A program made the translations under genes and the position numbers. A stretch of 64,000 nt of DNA from Hyphomicrobiales bacterium. GTDB lineage: Bacteria; Pseudomonadota; Alphaproteobacteria; Rhizobiales; Xanthobacteraceae. The first letter of the stretch is position 1. Each line of letters begins with the position of its first letter. Below are positions 34,505 through 43,059 of the stretch, one piece after another. The notes under the pieces were generated by a model. That model searched no databases. It was given only the letters and a program-made list of their open reading frames with translations, and was not told the DNA's origin. Where the stretch lies: positions 62,001 through 126,000 of the forward strand of contig WHTM01000003.1 of assembly GCA_009377755.1 (NCBI GenBank), read 5' to 3'.

Positions 34505-36541
34505 GTGAATGACATGACGGCAATCGATGCTGTGTTCCGGCCGAAACACGTTGCGGTCCTGGGAGCGTCGCCGGAGCCCAGCAAGTTCGGGCATATGCTG
34601 GTGAAGAACCTGCGGAGCTTCGACTTTCCGGGCGAAGTCTATCCGATCAGCAAGTCCGCGCCGGAAATCTGCGGGTACAAGACCTTTCCCTCGCTACGCG
34701 ACGTTCCGAAGGGCATCGACCTCATCTTGATCAGCATTCCCTCGCAGGCCGTTCCCGCCAGCATCGGCGATGCGACGGCAATCGCCGCCAAGGCCGCTGT
34801 GGTGTTCACCGCCGGGTTCCAGGAGATCGGCGAGGAGGGGCGCAAGCTGCAGCAAGAGGTCGTCGCCAGCGCCGCCGGCAAAATCCGGATGATCGGGCCG
34901 AACTGCCTCGGTATCCGCAATTTCCATCTGCCGATGAATGCCTCGCCGATGCCGCATGCGGCACTGGAGCCGGGACCGATCGCGTTCATCTCGCAGAGCG
35001 GGGCGTTCGGCAACGCGGCGATCGCGGCGCTGCGCAATCTGCGCATCGGCATTTCCAAGCTGGCCAGCATCGGCAATATGGCCGACCTGACGCACGCGCA
35101 TCTGCTCCGCTATTTCGCCGACGATCCCGAAACGAGCATCATCACCGCGTTCATCGAGGGTGTGCCCAACGTGCCGTTCTTTCTCGACACCATCGCCGAG
35201 GTGTCGCGAAAGAAGCCGATCCTGATCCTCAAGGGCGGGCGATCGAAGACCGGCCAGCGTGCCGCGCTGTCGCATACCGGCTCGCTTGCCGGCGACGGCC
35301 GCGTCTGGGAATCGCTGGTGCGCGAGGCCGGCGGCATCTTCGTCGACAGCAGCGAGGAATTGTTCGACGCGGCGACCGCGCTGGCGCGCTCGGGGAACAA
35401 CCTGCCGCGCGGTCGCCGGGCGGCGATCTTCTCGCTTGCCGGCGGTCTCGGCGTCGTCGCCGCCGACCACTGCGAGGCGAGCGGCATCACGTTGCCGCCG
35501 CTGGAACAGGCGCTGCGATCGCTGCGCCCCATCGTTCCGCCATTCGCAGCGCTCGGTAATCCGGTGGAGGTCACCGGCCAGACCAAGCGCGAGCACATGC
35601 ATACCTGCGCTCACGCGGTGATCGCGCAGCCGAACATCGACGCGATGGTGGGTATCGCCATCGGGCTCGATTTCCCAGAGTTCGCGCAATCGCTGATTGA
35701 CGCCAAGATGGTGAAGCCGGTGGTGAGCTGCGTCGTTGCGCCGAAGAGCGAGACGATGTTCGCCGAGGCCGGCCTCGCGAACTACCCTTCCGTCGACCGC
35801 GCTGTTCGGGCCTTGCGGCATCTGATGGAGCGGGCGGAGGCGCTCGACCGCGCGCGTCCGCCGGCGTCCGCGTCGGCGGCGCCACGCGCGCTTCGTGCCG
35901 GCGTGCATTCGGAAGCCGAGTCCAAGACGTATCTTGCCGGGTACGGCTTGCCGGCGACCCGGGAAGAGGTGGTGACAAGCGCGGAAGCGGCCGTCGCGGC
36001 GGCCGACCGCATCGGCTATCCGGTCGCGCTCAAGGTGTCGTCGGCGGCCATCGCTCACAAGTCCGACGCCGGCGGCGTGATCCTCGGCCTCAAGAGCGCC
36101 GCCGCGCTGCGCGCCGCCGCAAAACTGATGGGCAGGCGGTTCCCGGGCGAGGCGATGCTGGTGCAGCAGATGGTGCCGGGCGGGATCGAGCTTATTGTCG
36201 GCGCCCAGCGCACGCGTGCGACCGGCCCCGTGCTGATGCTCGGCATCGGCGGCGTGTTCGCCGAGGTGCTGGACGATGTGGTGTTCTGCCGGGCGCCGGC
36301 CTCCAAGGAATCCGTGCGTGCCGCGCTGGGACGCTTGCGGTCGCAGCGCCTGTTGGACGGCTATCGCGGCGCCCCGCCGGTCGACCGCGATGCGGTGGCG
36401 GCGATCGGGGCACGGCTGTCTGAGATCGTCGCGGCCAATCCATCGATCAGCGAGGTCGATTTGAATCCGCTCATCGCGCGCGCCGGCGGCGCCATCATCG
36501 TCGATGCGCTGATCCGCGTGGAAGAAGGAGGTGCGGCGTGA
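34505..36541 (+). CDS. NDP-forming acetate--CoA ligase family (acyl-CoA synthetase)
   Basis: The product is about 678 residues. An N-terminal CoA-binding domain (KHVAVLGASPEPSKFG) is followed by the succinyl-CoA-synthetase-like flavodoxin domains with the phospho-His loop LSHTGSLAG, and a C-terminal ATP-grasp domain (VALKVSSAAIAHKSDAGG, then LNPLIARAGG). The layout matches the fused alpha-beta ACD/Pat-type synthetases that activate organic acids using ATP. GTG 34505 is preferred because GGGAGGA sits about 10 bases upstream; ATG 34487 and ATG 34514 are alternatives. The stop overlaps the thiolase-like gene. Confidence 0.83.
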   Translation: MNDMTAIDAVFRPKHVAVLGASPEPSKFGHMLVKNLRSFDFPGEVYPISKSAPEICGYKTFPSLRDVPKGIDLILISIPSQAVPASIGDATAIAAKAAVVFTAGFQEIGEEGRKLQQEVVASAAGKIRMIGPNCLGIRNFHLPMNASPMPHAALEPGPIAFISQSGAFGNAAIAALRNLRIGISKLASIGNMADLTHAHLLRYFADDPETSIITAFIEGVPNVPFFLDTIAEVSRKKPILILKGGRSKTGQRAALSHTGSLAGDGRVWESLVREAGGIFVDSSEELFDAATALARSGNNLPRGRRAAIFSLAGGLGVVAADHCEASGITLPPLEQALRSLRPIVPPFAALGNPVEVTGQTKREHMHTCAHAVIAQPNIDAMVGIAIGLDFPEFAQSLIDAKMVKPVVSCVVAPKSETMFAEAGLANYPSVDRAVRALRHLMERAEALDRARPPASASAAPRALRAGVHSEAESKTYLAGYGLPATREEVVTSAEAAVAAADRIGYPVALKVSSAAIAHKSDAGGVILGLKSAAALRAAAKLMGRRFPGEAMLVQQMVPGGIELIVGAQRTRATGPVLMLGIGGVFAEVLDDVVFCRAPASKESVRAALGRLRSQRLLDGYRGAPPVDRDAVAAIGARLSEIVAANPSISEVDLNPLIARAGGAIIVDALIRVEEGGAA

Positions 36542-37683
36542 ATGCCGTGGTGATTGGCACGGGTGAGGCGGGCTACACCCGGCATCCCGAGCCGGGGCAG
36601 AGTGGGCATACCTTCCTGCGCGACGCCATCATGGCGGCCGTTAAGGACGCCGGACTCAAGCACTCGGACATCGACGGCCTGGCGATCTCGTCATTCGGGA
36701 TCGAGCCCGACAAGTCGATCGACATGGCCTGGCGCCTCGGCATGTCGTTGAAGTGGCTGCTGCAGGATACCAACGGCGGCGCGTCGGGCATCAACATGCT
36801 CGGCCACGCCGTTCGCGGTGTCGAAGCCGGCGCCGCCTCGGCAATTGTCGTTGTCGGCGGCGACGCGCTAGGCGGCGAAGGCTTCGCCAAGCTGACCGCC
36901 AACTACAACCGAGCGATTCGCGACCACGTATCGCCGCTCGGGCACAGCGGTCCCAATTCGCTGTTCTCGATGCTGACGCAGCGGCAGATGAAGGCCTTCG
37001 GCATCGAGCGCCAGGACTACGGCCAAATGGTGATCGCCCAGCGCGCCTGGGCGGCCGGCAATCCCGGGGCCCTGTACCGCAAACCGTTGACCATGGACGA
37101 GTACATGAACGCCGGCATGGTGTGCGACCCGCTGTGCCGCTACGACTGCGTTCCGACGGCCGCCGGCGCCTCCGCCATCGTCGTCTCGACAGCCGATCGC
37201 TGCCCGCCGCACCACCTGCCGGTCCGGGTGCGCGCACTGAAGCAGAGCTTCAATTACGACAACCAGGAGGGCGACGGGCTCAAGACCGGTCTGTCGAAGG
37301 TCGCCTCGGACCTGTGGTCGGCGGCGGGTGTGCAGCCTGAGGACGTCGGCCTCGCCGCGATCTACGACGACTATCCGGCCATGGTGCTGGCGCAGCTCAA
37401 CGATCTCAAGCTGATCCCCGGCAACGATCTTGCCCGCTTCGCCCGTGTCGATATCGGCGAGCGGCGTTTCCCGGTCAACACGTCCGGCGGCCTTTTGTCC
37501 GCGGGCCAAGCGGGCGCGGCCGGCGGCATGAACGGGACCGTGGAAGCGGTGCGGCAGTTGCAGCACGTCGCGCACGGCCGACAGGTGCCGGATGCGCGCC
37601 TGGCCGTGGTCAGCGGCTACGGCATGGTGCTTTACCGTTACGGCGCCTGCGTCGGCGCCGCAGTTCTGGAACGCGCGCAATGA
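36538..37683 (+). CDS. thiolase-fold protein, lipid-transfer (SCP2) type, lacking the usual thiolase Cys
   Basis: This 381-residue thiolase-superfamily protein starts at GTG 36538, overlapping the CoA ligase stop. Where thiolases have the nucleophile Cys (CSSGLQA), this one reads NGGASGINMLGHAV. Near the end, where thiolases have GHPLGASG, it reads LSAGQAGAAGG. YDDYPAMVLAQL replaces the usual C-terminal motif. These changes, and the DUF35 partner that follows, resemble Ltp2-type proteins that cleave acyl-CoA side chains by retro-aldol chemistry rather than thiolysis. The role is inference. Confidence 0.8.
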   Translation: MNAVVIGTGEAGYTRHPEPGQSGHTFLRDAIMAAVKDAGLKHSDIDGLAISSFGIEPDKSIDMAWRLGMSLKWLLQDTNGGASGINMLGHAVRGVEAGAASAIVVVGGDALGGEGFAKLTANYNRAIRDHVSPLGHSGPNSLFSMLTQRQMKAFGIERQDYGQMVIAQRAWAAGNPGALYRKPLTMDEYMNAGMVCDPLCRYDCVPTAAGASAIVVSTADRCPPHHLPVRVRALKQSFNYDNQEGDGLKTGLSKVASDLWSAAGVQPEDVGLAAIYDDYPAMVLAQLNDLKLIPGNDLARFARVDIGERRFPVNTSGGLLSAGQAGAAGGMNGTVEAVRQLQHVAHGRQVPDARLAVVSGYGMVLYRYGACVGAAVLERAQ

Positions 37684-37988
37684 AGCCCGGCCTTCCCCTG
37701 ACCCGATGCGCGGACTGCGGCGCCGGCTATTTCCCGGCGCGCCTGATCTGCCCGCGCTGCGGCAATGCCAATTGGCGCCGGGACGAGGTGCATGACGGCG
37801 TGGTCGAGCAGACCACCATCGTGCGTCACGCGGCCGGTCAGACCGAGTGGAAGCCGCGCCACATTGCCAGCGTCCGCACGGCCGACGGGCAATTGATCGT
37901 CGCCGGCCTCGAGGAGCCGCTGCCGGAAGCGACCAAGGTCAAGCTGTTCGACAACGACGGGTCGCCGATCGCGCGGCGAAACGCCTGA
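37680..37988 (+). CDS. DUF35 zinc-ribbon/OB-fold protein
   Basis: The 102-residue protein has an N-terminal rubredoxin-like zinc ribbon (RCADCGAGYFPARLICPRCG, four Cys) and a C-terminal OB-fold (GVVEQTTIVRHA, IASVRTADGQLIVAGLE). DUF35 proteins form obligate complexes with thiolase-fold enzymes such as archaeal HMG-CoA synthase/thiolase and the steroid Ltp2 aldolase. It overlaps the thiolase-like gene by four bases, supporting a complex. Confidence 0.88.
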   Translation: MKPGLPLTRCADCGAGYFPARLICPRCGNANWRRDEVHDGVVEQTTIVRHAAGQTEWKPRHIASVRTADGQLIVAGLEEPLPEATKVKLFDNDGSPIARRNA

Positions 37989-38049
37989 AGCTGAAATGTG
38001 CGACGGCGGCGCGGAAAACAGACGTACCTCGTTCACGACGGAGGAACCG

Positions 38050-39030
38050 ATGACGATGGCAAAAGCTGCTGCAATCCTGATCGCTCTTGGCTTGTCGATG
38101 TCAGTCCCCGATCCTGCATCGACCCAGGGCACCGGCGCCTATCCCAGCAAGCCCATCACCATCGTCGTGCCGTTCCCGCCGGGTGCATCCACGGATCTGA
38201 TGGCCCGCTACATTGCGCCGAAGCTGCGCGAGGTGCTGGGCCAGCCGGTGATCGTCGAGAACAAGGGTGGGGCGGGCGGCATGCTTGGCGCTGCCCATGT
38301 GGCCAAGGCCGCGGCCGACGGCCATACCCTGCTGCTCGCCAGCAGCACCGTACATAACAGCCCGCTGCTGCAGAAGAATCCCACTTACGATTCAAACCGC
38401 GACCTCACGCCGATCATCGCCATCATGAGCCATCCCTTCGCCCTGGTGGCAAACAGCGCGCTGCCGGTGAAGAACACCGGCGAACTGATCGCCTATGCCA
38501 AGCAGAATCCGGGCAAGCTCAACTTCGCCACGCTCGGGGGCTTCAACGACATCTTCTGCGAGGCGTTCAAGAAGGCTGCTGGCGTCGACATCCACCTGGT
38601 GCACTACCGGGGCGCAGCGGAGAACACGATCGGCGTGATCAGGGGCGACGCGCACCTGACCTTCAACGGCTATGCGTTCGTGCAGGCGCAGCTCAATGCT
38701 GGGCAACTGCGCATGATGGGGTTCACGAGCCTGCAACGATCGAAGGCGTTGCTCGACATCCCGACCGTCGCCGAGGGCGGCGCGCCCGGCTTCGAGGTCA
38801 TCAACGTCGTCGGCATCCTGGCGCCGGCAGGCACGCCCAAGCCGATCATCGACAAGCTGAACACCGATATCGCCCGTATCGTCAGCACGCCGGAAGCCAA
38901 GGAATTCATCACGACCCGCGGCAACGACATCGTGGAGAACAGGTCACCTGGCTTCTACGCTGCCAAGATCAAACGCGAGACCGACCGGACACAACGGATC
39001 ATTGCGGAGATCGGCTATCAGAAGAAGTAG
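38050..39030 (+). CDS. Bug/TctC-family tripartite tricarboxylate receptor (3)
   Basis: This 326-residue receptor has its start at ATG 38050 after GAGGAACC; an ATG at 37996 only adds 18 unlikely residues. The signal region is followed by YPSKPITIVVPFPPGASTD, VENKGGAGGMLGAAHVAK and GHTLLLASS. It is the last plus-strand gene of the CoA ligase/thiolase-like/DUF35 group and converges on the amidohydrolase at 39070. The ligand is probably an organic acid used by those enzymes. Confidence 0.86.
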   Translation: MTMAKAAAILIALGLSMSVPDPASTQGTGAYPSKPITIVVPFPPGASTDLMARYIAPKLREVLGQPVIVENKGGAGGMLGAAHVAKAAADGHTLLLASSTVHNSPLLQKNPTYDSNRDLTPIIAIMSHPFALVANSALPVKNTGELIAYAKQNPGKLNFATLGGFNDIFCEAFKKAAGVDIHLVHYRGAAENTIGVIRGDAHLTFNGYAFVQAQLNAGQLRMMGFTSLQRSKALLDIPTVAEGGAPGFEVINVVGILAPAGTPKPIIDKLNTDIARIVSTPEAKEFITTRGNDIVENRSPGFYAAKIKRETDRTQRIIAEIGYQKK

Positions 39031-39069
39031 AATTCCGGTCCGATCCTCAACGCAACGACCACCGCTTTT

Positions 39070-40164
39070 TCAGGTAAGCCGTGGGAACAGCTTCGCGGCA
39101 TTGTCGCGGCCGATCGCCCGCAGGTCGCTTTCGCTGAGGCCGAAGTCGGCCAGTCCCTTCGCGGTCGCCGCGGAAGAGCCGAACGGAAAATCGGTGCCGA
39201 ACACGACCTGCGACGACGAGACGAGCTGCATCAGCGGCGCAAGCGTGGATGGGTACGCGGCCGACGCGGTGTCGTAAAAGAATTTCTGCAGCTCGTGCAT
39301 CGCACCCTTCGGATAGCGGGTGGCCAGCTCCTTGCGTCCCGCGGCATAGCGGCCGATGCGATTGATCAGGAACGGCACCGTCCCGCCGGCGTGCGACCAG
39401 ACGAAGCGGATATCCGGGCAGCGCGTCGCGGTGCCGCTGAACACGACGCTGAGAATCGTCCGGGTGGTGTCGGCGGGCAGCTCGACAACCGGCTCGGCGA
39501 CGTCGGCGACCAGGTTGCGGCAGCAGTCCGGCCGTACCGGGTGCGTATAGACGACGGCCTTGCGGCGGTTGAGCTCGTCCATCAACGGAGCGAAGGCGGG
39601 ATCGCCGAGATACCTGCTCTGATAGCTGGTCAGCAGGCAGATGCCGTCGGCCTTGAGCACGTCCAGCGCGTAGGCGACCTCGCGCATCGACCCGTCGAGG
39701 TCCGGCATCGGTAATGTTGCGAACATGCCGAACCGGCCGGGATGGTCGCTCGCCAGCTTTGCGGCGTATTCGTTGCACTCGCGCGCGAGCTTGCGGGCCG
39801 TTTCGTTGTCTCCGAACCACACGCCGGGCTCGCTGATCGAGGTGACGGAGGAGGCGACCCCGCCGCGGTCCATGTCCTCGATCGCCTTCGCGGGCGTCCA
39901 GTTGGCGAGCGGACGCTGCCCGGTCTTGCGGGCGACCACGACGTCGGCGATCCACTTCGGCGGTGCCAGATGGTGGTGGACGTCGATGCGACGCGGATTC
40001 GCGGCTTGCGCGGCGGCTGGCGACGCGCGGAATCCCGCCGCGGTGACCGCACCCATTCCCATGACGGCACCGCCGCCGGCCAGGAAATCGCGCCGGCTGA
40101 CGTCCGCCGGCCCGCAACAGGAGCAGGGCGCGGAAAGCCTACGCCGAGACAATGTCGGATTCAT
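39070..40164 (-). CDS. Tat-exported amidohydrolase (ACMSD family)
   Basis: The 364-residue protein has a twin-arginine signal: VSRRDFLAGGGAVMGMG followed by a small-residue stretch and SPAAAQA. The mature part starts RRIDVHHHLAPPKW and contains VYTHPVRPDCC, FVWSHAGGTVPFL and VVFGTDFPFGSS, the amidohydrolase_2 set. Export of this normally cytosolic family is unusual. ATG 40164 is chosen because it begins the Tat signal; an in-frame ATG at 40263 would bury the signal. A Cys-rich piece (APCSCCGPAD) precedes the twin arginines. Confidence 0.82.
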   Translation of the reverse strand: MNPTLSRRRLSAPCSCCGPADVSRRDFLAGGGAVMGMGAVTAAGFRASPAAAQAANPRRIDVHHHLAPPKWIADVVVARKTGQRPLANWTPAKAIEDMDRGGVASSVTSISEPGVWFGDNETARKLARECNEYAAKLASDHPGRFGMFATLPMPDLDGSMREVAYALDVLKADGICLLTSYQSRYLGDPAFAPLMDELNRRKAVVYTHPVRPDCCRNLVADVAEPVVELPADTTRTILSVVFSGTATRCPDIRFVWSHAGGTVPFLINRIGRYAAGRKELATRYPKGAMHELQKFFYDTASAAYPSTLAPLMQLVSSSQVVFGTDFPFGSSAATAKGLADFGLSESDLRAIGRDNAAKLFPRLT

Positions 40165-40499
40165 GGGCGCCCCCCAATTCGTTTGTTGCTGCAACGCTAG
40201 CATTGCGTTGGGGGCGGCGAAAGGGCGGCCGGACTGCGTTTGTGGCCTGTAGGCCAAGCTCAAAGCGGTGGACTACAACGCAGGCCGAATGATCCGCAAT
40301 CCGGTCTCGGCTGATCGGCATCATCACGCAAAGGGAGGAACCGCGTGATGATGCCGATCAGCAGTTCGTGGTGGCCGTTTCCCGCACGTAGTAGCGCGCA
40401 CGCGCAGGCAAGGTTACGTAACCTGCGCACGCTTGGCTGCAGTGCGCCCGGGACAAAGTTCCTGCCACTGTTGTGGCAACCCTCCTCGCAGGGACTTCA
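40165..40499. other. 335-bp intergenic region with a perfect long hairpin
   Basis: The region lies between the Tat amidohydrolase start and the L,D-transpeptidase 3' end. It contains a perfect 20-bp inverted repeat (separate entry) and a 14-bp palindrome AGGTTACGTAACCT at 40411-40424. A short open frame beginning in the hairpin's right arm (ATGATGCCGATCAGC) runs about 50 codons without similarity to known proteins. No tRNA or other gene was recognised. Confidence 0.5.
40310..40362. repeat. perfect 20-bp inverted repeat with GGGAGG in the loop
   Basis: The left arm (40310-40329) and right arm (40343-40362) are exact reverse complements: GCTGATCGGCATCATCACGC and GCGTGATGATGCCGATCAGC. The 13-base loop AAAGGGAGGAACC contains a consensus ribosome-binding site. 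No T-run follows, so it is not a classical terminator. It may be a remnant of a mobile element end, or a structure that hides or exposes a start codon. Confidence 0.85.
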
Positions 40500-40609
40500 C
40501 TAACGTAACGCCGACCAGCGGCTTTCGAAACTGCCGGCACGCAAGGCGGGCTGTGCGCCGCGGATCGTCCCCACCGGGCCTGCCATAGACGTCATGGTCG
40601 ACGGCGAAC

Positions 40610-42082
40610 TCAGCGATGGCGCCGGCCCGGGCGCGACGGTGCGCGGTGGTGCGGTCGGGCGTGCCGCAGCCGTCGACACGGTCGGCGTCGGCGCGGCGCT
40701 GGTGCCGCGCAATGCCGGACGGGCGGGCTCCGGACGGAGTGTCGCCACCGCGGTCGGCTTGGGCGCAGCCGCAGCCGGAAGAGGCGAAGCGGATGCGACC
40801 TGTGGCCGGGCAGCTCGCGCAGCCATCCGATGCGCAGCGGTCTCAACCGGACGCGGACGCCCGGCCAAGCTCTTCCCATCCGATGCGCAGCGGTCTCAAC
40901 CGGACGCGGGCGCCCGGCCAAGCTCTTCGGCTCCTCGGAGGCGGTCTCCTGACCTCCCATCGCTCTCGTCAAGCGACCGAAGAAGCCACCGCTGGTCTCG
41001 CCCGGCGTCGCCTGCACCGAAGTGTAGACCGGCCGCGACACCCGTGGCGGATTGATGTGGCGGGGAACCGTGCCATGGGCGGTGGTTGCCGCCAGCGCAT
41101 GGACGGCCACCCCTTCTTGGCCGCTGGCGTCCGGGTGCTGCACGTTCAGTGCGGCCTGATACACCGGGTTCATGCCGCCGTCGGTGCCGGTCTTGATCGG
41201 CGCCACCGGTGTGTGGTTGATCAACTCGGCGGTGCGAATTTCGTCACGCTGCTGTTTCTCCCGTACGGCCGCCACGATATCCGCCGGAACCTCATAAGCT
41301 GGGCATTTGCCGGCTGCATTGAACGAAAGCGGCGTCGTCGAATCGGACGAAGCTTCCGCGTCGAAGACATACCGCTTCTCGCAGATATTGACCTTGGGCT
41401 CGAGGCGGGTGACCTCGAAATGGTCGTAGCCTTCCTTGAGCATCCGCCAGAAGCGCATGTTCGGATTGGCCCGATGCCGCGCCAGGTTCACCGGCGTCAT
41501 CCGGAATGGGAAGGCCTGAACTTGGAATGCCTTCTGTCCACCAAAAAACGACTCGCGGGCCAAGGCGTAGATTTCACCCATCTGCTCGTCGGTCATCGCG
41601 TAGCAACCGCGTGACGAGCAATCGCCATGCACCATCAGTTCTGAGCCGGTGCGTCCGTACGCCCGGTCGTAGGCGTTCGGATAACCCATGTTGAACGCAA
41701 GGTAGTAACTGGAGTTGGGATTCATCTGCCCGGGGGTGACGGTGTAGAACCCTTCCGGGGCCTGCCGGTCGCCTTCCTTGACCTTCGGACCCAGTTCGCC
41801 CGACCAGCGGCAGATCGGGTACGTCTTCAGCAGCGCATAGCGGCCCTCGCGCGTCTGCTTCCACACCTCCAGTTCCGCTTCCTCCTTGAAGAGGCGGATC
41901 AGCATCGGCGTTTCCTTCACCATGTTCTTTTGCTCGATGTCGGCCAGAATCTTCGGCGACAGCGGCTGATTGGCGCGAAGGTTGGAACGCGTTAGGGTCT
42001 CGGAGTCACAGCCGGCAAGCGCAATCGCAACGGCAGTCGCCGCCGATGCGAACAGCATCCGGACGAGGGGACGACGGATCAA
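40610..42082 (-). CDS. L,D-transpeptidase (YkuD) lipoprotein, C-terminal tail shifted by a 53-bp duplication
   Basis: The N-terminus LIRRPLVRMLFASAATAVAI ends in the lipobox ALAGC, so this is a lipoprotein. The YkuD domain follows, with SELMVHGDCSSRGCYAMTDEQM holding the catalytic His and Cys. Such enzymes cross-link or anchor peptidoglycan. I take TTG 42082 as start (GGGGAG upstream); ATG 42130 adds an unlikely leader. At 40823-40928 a 53-bp unit is duplicated, so the frame leaves the original Ala/Pro-rich tail (which would end at 40500) and stops at 40610. The catalytic domain is unaffected. Confidence 0.82.
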   Translation of the reverse strand: MIRRPLVRMLFASAATAVAIALAGCDSETLTRSNLRANQPLSPKILADIEQKNMVKETPMLIRLFKEEAELEVWKQTREGRYALLKTYPICRWSGELGPKVKEGDRQAPEGFYTVTPGQMNPNSSYYLAFNMGYPNAYDRAYGRTGSELMVHGDCSSRGCYAMTDEQMGEIYALARESFFGGQKAFQVQAFPFRMTPVNLARHRANPNMRFWRMLKEGYDHFEVTRLEPKVNICEKRYVFDAEASSDSTTPLSFNAAGKCPAYEVPADIVAAVREKQQRDEIRTAELINHTPVAPIKTGTDGGMNPVYQAALNVQHPDASGQEGVAVHALAATTAHGTVPRHINPPRVSRPVYTSVQATPGETSGGFFGRLTRAMGGQETASEEPKSLAGRPRPVETAAHRMGRAWPGVRVRLRPLRIGWLRELPGHRSHPLRLFRLRLRPSRPRWRHSVRSPPVRHCAAPAPRRRRPCRRLRHARPHHRAPSRPGRRHR

Positions 42083-42372
42083 TACGAGACTCCCCGACGG
42101 CTGGAAAAACCCCAGGCCTGCATTCGGCAATTGTTATCCTTAAGATGGCATCCAGGCAAGAATGCTACGGCGCCTAGTCGAGCTTGAGCGTCTTGTTGGT
42201 AAACGGACGGTAACGACCAACCGGGACGCATCGCCTTACTCCCCCCCAACTTCCATACTGGAGCATACTTCAGGCTAAGCTCTATTAACAGGCCCCCTTT
42301 TGCGGCGATACTACGGCGAGGTCCACTTCAGGCTGGGGACACCTTCCAGTTGGCGGCCCGCAGGACAAGCCC

Positions 42373-43059
42373 ATGAGTCCCACGTTCGTGGTCGAATTCG
42401 GCAAGGATACTCCGCCGGCCGGCGACGACGGGCGGCTCGATGCGCCGGCGTTTCATCGCAATTGCGCGCCGATTCTTGGCGTCATGACGCGTCTGCTGGG
42501 CGGGCATGAAGGGCATGCCGTCGAGGTCGGCAGCGGCACCGGACAGCACATCATCGCCTTCGGCAGCGCCTTGCCGCGGCTGACCTGGTGGCCGTCCGAT
42601 CCGAGCCCCGCACATTGCCGGAGCATCGAGGCCTGGCGCCGATACAGCGGCCTCGGCAACGTTATGGCGCCGGTCGTTCTCGATGCGGCACAGCGTGATT
42701 GGCCGCTGGGACGTCCCGGATTCCCGCCTGATCATGGAACATCCGGCATCGTCTGCATCAACGTTGTGCACATCGCGCCGTGGGCGGTTGCGGCGGGATT
42801 GCTTGCGGCGGCGGCGCGAACCCTGCGGCCTGACGGCAGGCTGATCCTCTATGGCCCCTACACGATCGGGGGGGCTCACACGGCGCCGAGCAATGCCGCG
42901 TTCGACGCCTCGCTGCGGGCCCAGAATCCGGCATGGGGTGTCCGCGACGCGGACGACATCGCAGCGCTGGCGGCGGCGAACGGGCTCACGCTTGCCGAGA
43001 TGGTTCCGATGCCCGCCAACAATCTCATCTTGGTCCTGTCAGTCGACGGCCTTGTTTAG
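42373..43059 (+). CDS. DUF938 methyltransferase-like protein
   Basis: The 228-residue protein has a SAM-methyltransferase fold: motif I AVEVGSGTGQHIIAF, motif II region NVVHIAPWAVAAGLL and LRPDGRLILYGPYTIGG. The opening APAFHRNCAPIL and the phrase WWPSDP are characteristic of DUF938. Substrate and function are unknown. It is a single gene convergent with accA, its stop overlapping the accA stop region by four bases. Confidence 0.82.
   Translation: MSPTFVVEFGKDTPPAGDDGRLDAPAFHRNCAPILGVMTRLLGGHEGHAVEVGSGTGQHIIAFGSALPRLTWWPSDPSPAHCRSIEAWRRYSGLGNVMAPVVLDAAQRDWPLGRPGFPPDHGTSGIVCINVVHIAPWAVAAGLLAAAARTLRPDGRLILYGPYTIGGAHTAPSNAAFDASLRAQNPAWGVRDADDIAALAAANGLTLAEMVPMPANNLILVLSVDGLV

Noticed and set aside
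40348-40502. Possible small ORF starting in the hairpin right arm (MMPISSSWWPFP...)
   Set aside because: It has a good ribosome site in the hairpin loop, but the peptide resembles nothing, is rich in rare-pattern residues and ends at the neighbour's stop; kept only as a remark.
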